From assembly GCF_000184745.1 (NCBI RefSeq), contig NC_014931.1, positions 2,852,001 to 2,916,000 on the forward strand: a stretch of DNA of 64,000 nt, given 5' to 3'. Positions 60,186-64,000 of this stretch are shown piece by piece; position 1 is the first letter of the stretch; each line of letters starts with the position of its first letter. The translations under genes were made by a program, and so were the position numbers. This DNA is from Variovorax paradoxus EPS. GTDB lineage: Bacteria > Pseudomonadota > Gammaproteobacteria > Burkholderiales > Burkholderiaceae_C. Under the pieces are notes generated by a model, which saw nothing but the letters and a program-made list of their open reading frames with translations, was not told the origin of the DNA and searched no databases.

Positions 60186-61355
60186 ATGCCTAACACTCCC
60201 CCGCGGCGATCGCGCAAAGTCCTTCTCGGCATTGCAGCGCTCGTCGTCCTGGCCGCCGTCGCCTTCTTCTGGCTGAGCCCGGCCAAGAAAACCGAATACC
60301 TCACCGCCACCGTGCAGCGCACCGACCTCGAGAACGCGGTGCTCGCCACCGGCGTGCTGCAGGCGCTCCGGCAAGTGGAGGTGGGCGCGCAGGTCAGCGG
60401 CCAGCTCAAGTCGCTCAAGGTGGCGCTGGGGCAGACGGTGAAGAAGGGCGACTGGCTCGCCGAGATCGATCCGGTCATCTCGCAGAACACGCTGGCGCAG
60501 GAGCAGGCCAAGCTGGAGAACCTGCAGGCTCAGAAGCTCGCGAAGGAAGTGCGCATCAAGCAGGCCGAGCTCACCTGGGCCCGGCAGCGCGAAATGCTGG
60601 CGCAAGACGCCGCGCCGCGCCAGGACATGGAAAGCGCCGATGCCGAGTTGCGCGCGTTGCGTGCCGACGGCGTTTCGCTGGAGGCGCAGATCCGCCAGCA
60701 GAAGCTGGCCATGGCCTCGGCGCAGACCAATCTTTCGTACACCCGCATCGTTGCGCCCATCGACGGCGACGTGGTCTCCATCAGCACGCTCGAAGGCCAG
60801 ACCGTGGTGGCCGCATTCCAGGTGCCCACGCTGATGAAGCTGGCCGACCTCTCGACCATGACGGTGAAGGCGCAGGTCTCCGAAGCCGACGTGGTGCGGG
60901 TGAAGGCGGGGCTGCCGGTGTACTTCACCATCCTCGGCGACCCCGACAAGCGCTATCACGGCACCCTGCGCGCGGTGCAGCCTTCGCCCGAGAAGATCAA
61001 CAACGCGGTGTTCTTCAATGCGCTGTTCGACGTGCCGAACCCCGACCGCACGCTGCGCGTCGACATGACGGCGCAAGTGACCATCCTGCTCGGCGAAGCG
61101 AAACAGGCGCTCACGGTTCCGCTCACCGCGCTCGGCGCGCGCGGCAAGGACGGCCGCCAGGAAGTGCGCGTGCTCAAGCCCGACCAGAGCGTGGAAAAGC
61201 GCCAGGTGCGCGTGGGCATCAGCAACAACTTCCAGGCGCAGGTGCTCGAAGGGCTGAAGGAGGGCGATGTCGTCATCACGGGCGATGCCTCCGCGCTCGA
61301 CCCGGCGAGCAGCGGCAACGAAGGCGGCGGCAACAACCGAGGAAAGCGCCAGTGA
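60186..61355 (+). CDS. macA: MacA-type periplasmic adaptor of a tripartite efflux system
   Basis: Membrane-fusion protein of 389 residues. An N-terminal anchor helix (LLGIAALVVLAAVAFFW, ~13-29) is followed by the lipoyl/barrel-sandwich part (VGAQVSGQLKSLKVALGQTVKKGD). A coiled-coil hairpin of ~80 residues (LEAQIRQQKLAMASAQTNL) follows, then the second lipoyl half (TRIVAPIDGDVV) and beta barrel. It links inner-membrane MacB-like transporter to the outer-membrane factor. Its stop overlaps the transporter start. Substrates of MacAB-type systems are macrolides, peptides or siderophores; none can be chosen here. Confidence 0.94.
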   Translation: MPNTPPRRSRKVLLGIAALVVLAAVAFFWLSPAKKTEYLTATVQRTDLENAVLATGVLQALRQVEVGAQVSGQLKSLKVALGQTVKKGDWLAEIDPVISQNTLAQEQAKLENLQAQKLAKEVRIKQAELTWARQREMLAQDAAPRQDMESADAELRALRADGVSLEAQIRQQKLAMASAQTNLSYTRIVAPIDGDVVSISTLEGQTVVAAFQVPTLMKLADLSTMTVKAQVSEADVVRVKAGLPVYFTILGDPDKRYHGTLRAVQPSPEKINNAVFFNALFDVPNPDRTLRVDMTAQVTILLGEAKQALTVPLTALGARGKDGRQEVRVLKPDQSVEKRQVRVGISNNFQAQVLEGLKEGDVVITGDASALDPASSGNEGGGNNRGKRQ

Positions 61356-63334
61356 CCGAGCCGCTGCTGAAGCTGCGCGGCATCGGCCGCAGCTTTCCTT
61401 CGGGCGACGAGGAAGTGCAGGTGCTCAAAGACGTCGACCTGGACATCGGCAACGGCGAAATGCTGGCCATCGTCGGCGCCTCGGGCTCGGGCAAGTCGAC
61501 GCTGATGAACATCCTCGGCTGCCTCGACCGGCCGAGCAGCGGCACCTACACCGTCTCGGGCCAGGACGTGGGCACGCTCGACAGCGATGCGCTCGCCCAA
61601 CTGCGCCGCGAGCACTTCGGCTTCATCTTCCAGCGCTACCACCTGATGCAGCACCTGACGGCCACTGGCAATGTCGAGGTGCCCGCGGTGTATGCCGGCA
61701 CCGAGGGCGCCGCGCGCGAGGCGCGGGCGCGGCAGCTGCTCGCGCGCCTGGGCCTCGAAGACCGCACCGAGCACCGGCCGAGCCAGCTCTCGGGCGGCCA
61801 GCAGCAGCGGGTGAGCATTGCGCGCGCGCTGATGAACGGCGGGCAGGTCATCCTGGCCGACGAGCCGACCGGCGCGCTCGACAGCAAGAGCGGGCAGGAG
61901 GTCATCGGCATCCTGCGGGAGCTGCATGCGCAGGGGCACACGATCATCATCGTGACGCACGACATGCAGGTGGCGAGCTGCACCGAACGCATCATCGAAA
62001 TCGCCGACGGCGTGATCGTGGGCGACCGGCCCAATGTGCCGACTGTCGCGGCGCCTGCGCAGGCGAGCGGCGCCGATGCATCGACGCCGCCCGCGATGAC
62101 CAGGCCCAACCTCGGCATCGCGCGCTTCAGCACCGGCTGGGCCCGCTTCGCCGAAGCCTTCCGCATGGCGTGGCGCTCGATGATGGCGCACCGCATGCGC
62201 ACGGCGCTCACCATGCTGGGCATCGTCATCGGCATTACCTCGGTGGTGTCGATCGTGGCCATCGGGGAGGGCGCCAAGCGCTTCGTGCTCTCGGACATCC
62301 GCGCCATCGGCACCAACACGCTCGATGTGTACCCGGGCCGCGATTTCGGCGACGACAAGGCCGCCAGCATCCGCACGCTGACGCCGCCCGACCTGCAGGC
62401 GATCGCCGCGCAGCCCTATGTGCACAGCGTGACGCCCACCACCATGCGCGGCCTGCGCCTGCGCTACCGCAGCGCCGACATCAACGGCAACGTGAACGGC
62501 GTGAGCGATGCGTTCTTCCGCGTGCGTGACATCCAGATGGCGAGCGGCACCGCCTTCACCGCCGAGGACGTGCGGCACCAGTCGCAGGTGGTGGTGATCG
62601 ACCAGAACACGCGGCGCAAGCTCTTTCCCGATGGCACCGAGCCGGTCGGCAAGGTCATCCTGGTCGGCAACCTGCCGTGCACCGTGATCGGCGTCTCGCA
62701 GGAGAAGAAGAGCATGTTCGGCGAGAACAAGTCGCTCAACATCTGGCTGCCCTACAGCACCGGCGCGAGCCGCCTCTTCGGGCAGCAGCACTTCGATGGC
62801 ATCACCGTGCGCATCCGCGACGACCAGCCGACCAAGGCGGCCGAGGACAGCATCGTGCGGCTGCTCACGCTGCGCCACGGCACCAAGGATTTCTTCACCT
62901 TCAACATGGACAGCATCGTGAAGACGGCCGAGCGCACGAGCCAGTCGCTCACGCTGCTGCTCTCGCTGATCGCGGTGATCTCGCTCGTGGTGGGCGGCAT
63001 CGGGGTGATGAACATCATGCTGGTGTCGGTGACCGAGCGCACCCGCGAGATCGGCATCCGCATGGCCGTGGGCGCGCGGCAGAGCGACGTGCTACAGCAG
63101 TTCTTGACCGAGGCGGTGCTCGTGTGCCTCGTGGGCGGGTTCATCGGCGTGGTGCTGTCGTATGGCATCAGCTTTCTGTTTTCGTTGTTCGTGACGCAAT
63201 GGCAAATGATCTTTTCGATGGGCGCCGTGGTGTCGGCATTTCTTTGTGCGTCGCTGATCGGCGTGCTGTTCGGCTACCTGCCGGCGCGCAATGCGGCGCG
63301 GCTCGACCCGATCGAGGCGTTGGCCCGTGAGTAG
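61352..63334 (+). CDS. macB: MacB-type efflux ABC transporter, fused ATPase-permease
   Basis: A 660-residue transporter. The N-terminal ABC domain has Walker A GASGSGKST, signature LSGGQQQR and Walker B VILADEPTGALDS. The first helix follows near residue 290. A large periplasmic (MacB_PCD) domain comes next, and three C-terminal helices contain VSVTERTREIGIRMAVGARQSD. This is the MacB architecture of mechanotransmission. It starts by overlapping macA and is itself overlapped by the outer-membrane factor gene, so all three form one operon. Confidence 0.96.
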   Translation: MTEPLLKLRGIGRSFPSGDEEVQVLKDVDLDIGNGEMLAIVGASGSGKSTLMNILGCLDRPSSGTYTVSGQDVGTLDSDALAQLRREHFGFIFQRYHLMQHLTATGNVEVPAVYAGTEGAAREARARQLLARLGLEDRTEHRPSQLSGGQQQRVSIARALMNGGQVILADEPTGALDSKSGQEVIGILRELHAQGHTIIIVTHDMQVASCTERIIEIADGVIVGDRPNVPTVAAPAQASGADASTPPAMTRPNLGIARFSTGWARFAEAFRMAWRSMMAHRMRTALTMLGIVIGITSVVSIVAIGEGAKRFVLSDIRAIGTNTLDVYPGRDFGDDKAASIRTLTPPDLQAIAAQPYVHSVTPTTMRGLRLRYRSADINGNVNGVSDAFFRVRDIQMASGTAFTAEDVRHQSQVVVIDQNTRRKLFPDGTEPVGKVILVGNLPCTVIGVSQEKKSMFGENKSLNIWLPYSTGASRLFGQQHFDGITVRIRDDQPTKAAEDSIVRLLTLRHGTKDFFTFNMDSIVKTAERTSQSLTLLLSLIAVISLVVGGIGVMNIMLVSVTERTREIGIRMAVGARQSDVLQQFLTEAVLVCLVGGFIGVVLSYGISFLFSLFVTQWQMIFSMGAVVSAFLCASLIGVLFGYLPARNAARLDPIEALARE

Positions 63335-64000
63335 CGCGCGTCTCGCCCTGGGTTCGCTCGCCGTGGCGATGGCGCTGGGCGGCTGCACGCTGTTCCAGCC
63401 GGAGCAGCGCGCGCAGCGGCCGCTCGAAGTGCCAGGGGCGTGGCAGCAGCCGCAGACCGGCACGCCGAGCGCGGCCGCGGCGTTTCCGGCCCGCTGGTGG
63501 CGCGCGTTCAACGATCCACAGCTCGATGGGTTGATCGAGGACGCACTGCGCACGAACAACAACCTCGCCGCGGCCGGCATTCGCGTGCAGCGCGCGCAGT
63601 TGCAGGCGGGGCTCGCGAATACCAATCTCACGCCCAGCGTGGTGGGGCAGACCAGCACCGGCCGCAGCTACGACCTGAAGCGCGGCGGCGTGGCCGGATC
63701 GAGTTCGACATCCCTCGTCACGCTGAGCTACGAGTTCGACCTGTGGGGCCGGTTGGCGGCGCAGCGCAGTGCAGCAGATTGGGAGCAGAAAGCCACCGAG
63801 TCGGACCGGCAGGCCACCGCGCTCTCGCTGGTGGGCACCACTTCGGGGCTCTACTGGCAGGTGGGTTACCTGAATCAGCGAATCGTGTTGAGCGAAGCGG
63901 GTATGGAAGACGCACGCCGCATCCTTGCCCTTGTGCGCGCCAAGTACGCCGCGGGGGCGGTGTCGGGGCTCGACGTCGCGCAGGCTGGCCAGAACCTGGC
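63327..64000 (+). CDS. Outer-membrane efflux lipoprotein, TolC/NodT family (3' truncated)
   Basis: The first ~224 residues of an outer-membrane factor; the gene continues past the window. It begins with GTG 63327, which overlaps the macB stop (63332-63334). The leader LALGSLAVAMALGGC has a lipobox, so the protein is a lipoprotein of the OprM/NodT type. It continues with WWRAFNDPQLDGLIEDALRTN and YEFDLWGRLAAQRSAADW, a strong match to the family. It completes a MacA-MacB-OMF tripartite pump. Not all of it is visible, so the catalytic channel residues cannot be checked. Confidence 0.93.
   Translation, partial: MSSARLALGSLAVAMALGGCTLFQPEQRAQRPLEVPGAWQQPQTGTPSAAAAFPARWWRAFNDPQLDGLIEDALRTNNNLAAAGIRVQRAQLQAGLANTNLTPSVVGQTSTGRSYDLKRGGVAGSSSTSLVTLSYEFDLWGRLAAQRSAADWEQKATESDRQATALSLVGTTSGLYWQVGYLNQRIVLSEAGMEDARRILALVRAKYAAGAVSGLDVAQAGQNL

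Overview
The window is high-GC, densely coded bacterial DNA with short intergenic gaps and frequent ATGA/TGATG stop-start overlaps. The gene families present (Ssu and Cys sulfur transporters, the MxKDx-repeat peptide, many solute-binding proteins, LysR/GntR/DeoR regulators) and two characteristic intergenic palindromic repeats suggest a betaproteobacterium of the Burkholderiales, most likely Comamonadaceae and Variovorax-like. That assignment is inferred from recognition of families; no search was run. I saw no rRNA, tRNA, CRISPR array, insertion sequence or prophage.

Layout. (1) 1-8232: a catabolic cluster with an amidase (truncated by the window edge), a cyclic-imidase/PgdA-like deacetylase, an MFS transporter, two SDR dehydrogenases, a small CGMCG protein, a CobW-type metallochaperone GTPase, a solute-binding protein with no visible signal peptide, and a GntR regulator with two winged-helix domains. 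(2) 8280-10622: class I fructose-bisphosphate aldolase and an acetyl-CoA hydrolase/transferase. (3) 10705-19382: a pentulose utilisation locus with a PfkB kinase diverging from an Rbs-type ABC transporter, HAD phosphatase, AraB-like ribulokinase, AraD-like 4-epimerase and DeoR regulator. Two matching palindromes lie in the divergent promoter region. (4) 19426-24289: a periplasmic methionine-oxidation defence locus (MsrA, Met-Lys-Asp repeat peptide, YedY-like molybdoenzyme and its membrane cytochrome b) divergent from a two-component system. (5) 24445-30623: single genes (crotonase, lipoprotein hydrolase, transglutaminase, ABM protein, MnmC, YggX).

(6) 30763-46874: a sulfur island. It starts with an orphan sulfate-binding protein and an ssu sulfonate operon that has two SsuA paralogues and a 45-residue membrane protein. 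MetY, a RutE-like reductase, a molbindin and a TauD-family dioxygenase follow. It ends with a Family 2A encapsulin operon (rhodanese, serine acetyltransferase, XRE regulator, shell, cysteine-desulfurase cargo), closed by a strong terminator. (7) 47044-52409: a halogenase-like flavoprotein, a YjjJ-type HipA protein, and a decaying patch with a frameshifted Asp/Glu racemase, a 9-bp tandem repeat, a PanE-family reductase and the remnant of a flavin oxidoreductase, then an FMN reductase. (8) 52502-55567: azoreductase/LysR pair, 1-Cys peroxiredoxin and a small hydrolase. (9) 55564-59985: complete sulfate transporter sbp-cysT-cysW-cysA, overlapped by dsbB. (10) 60186-64000: a MacAB-type efflux system with an outer-membrane factor cut by the window end.

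How the parts work together. Sulfur enters as sulfate (two Sbp proteins, CysTWA) or as alkanesulfonates (SsuA1/A2/C/B) that SsuD with SsuE desulfonates; TauD may act on further sulfonates. Sulfide is fixed by MetY or through O-acetylserine made by the EpsC-type acetyltransferase. The encapsulated cysteine desulfurase then probably handles or stores sulfane sulfur. The other prominent theme is repair of oxidised methionine in the envelope, with 1-Cys peroxiredoxin, FMN reductases and azoreductase elsewhere in the window.
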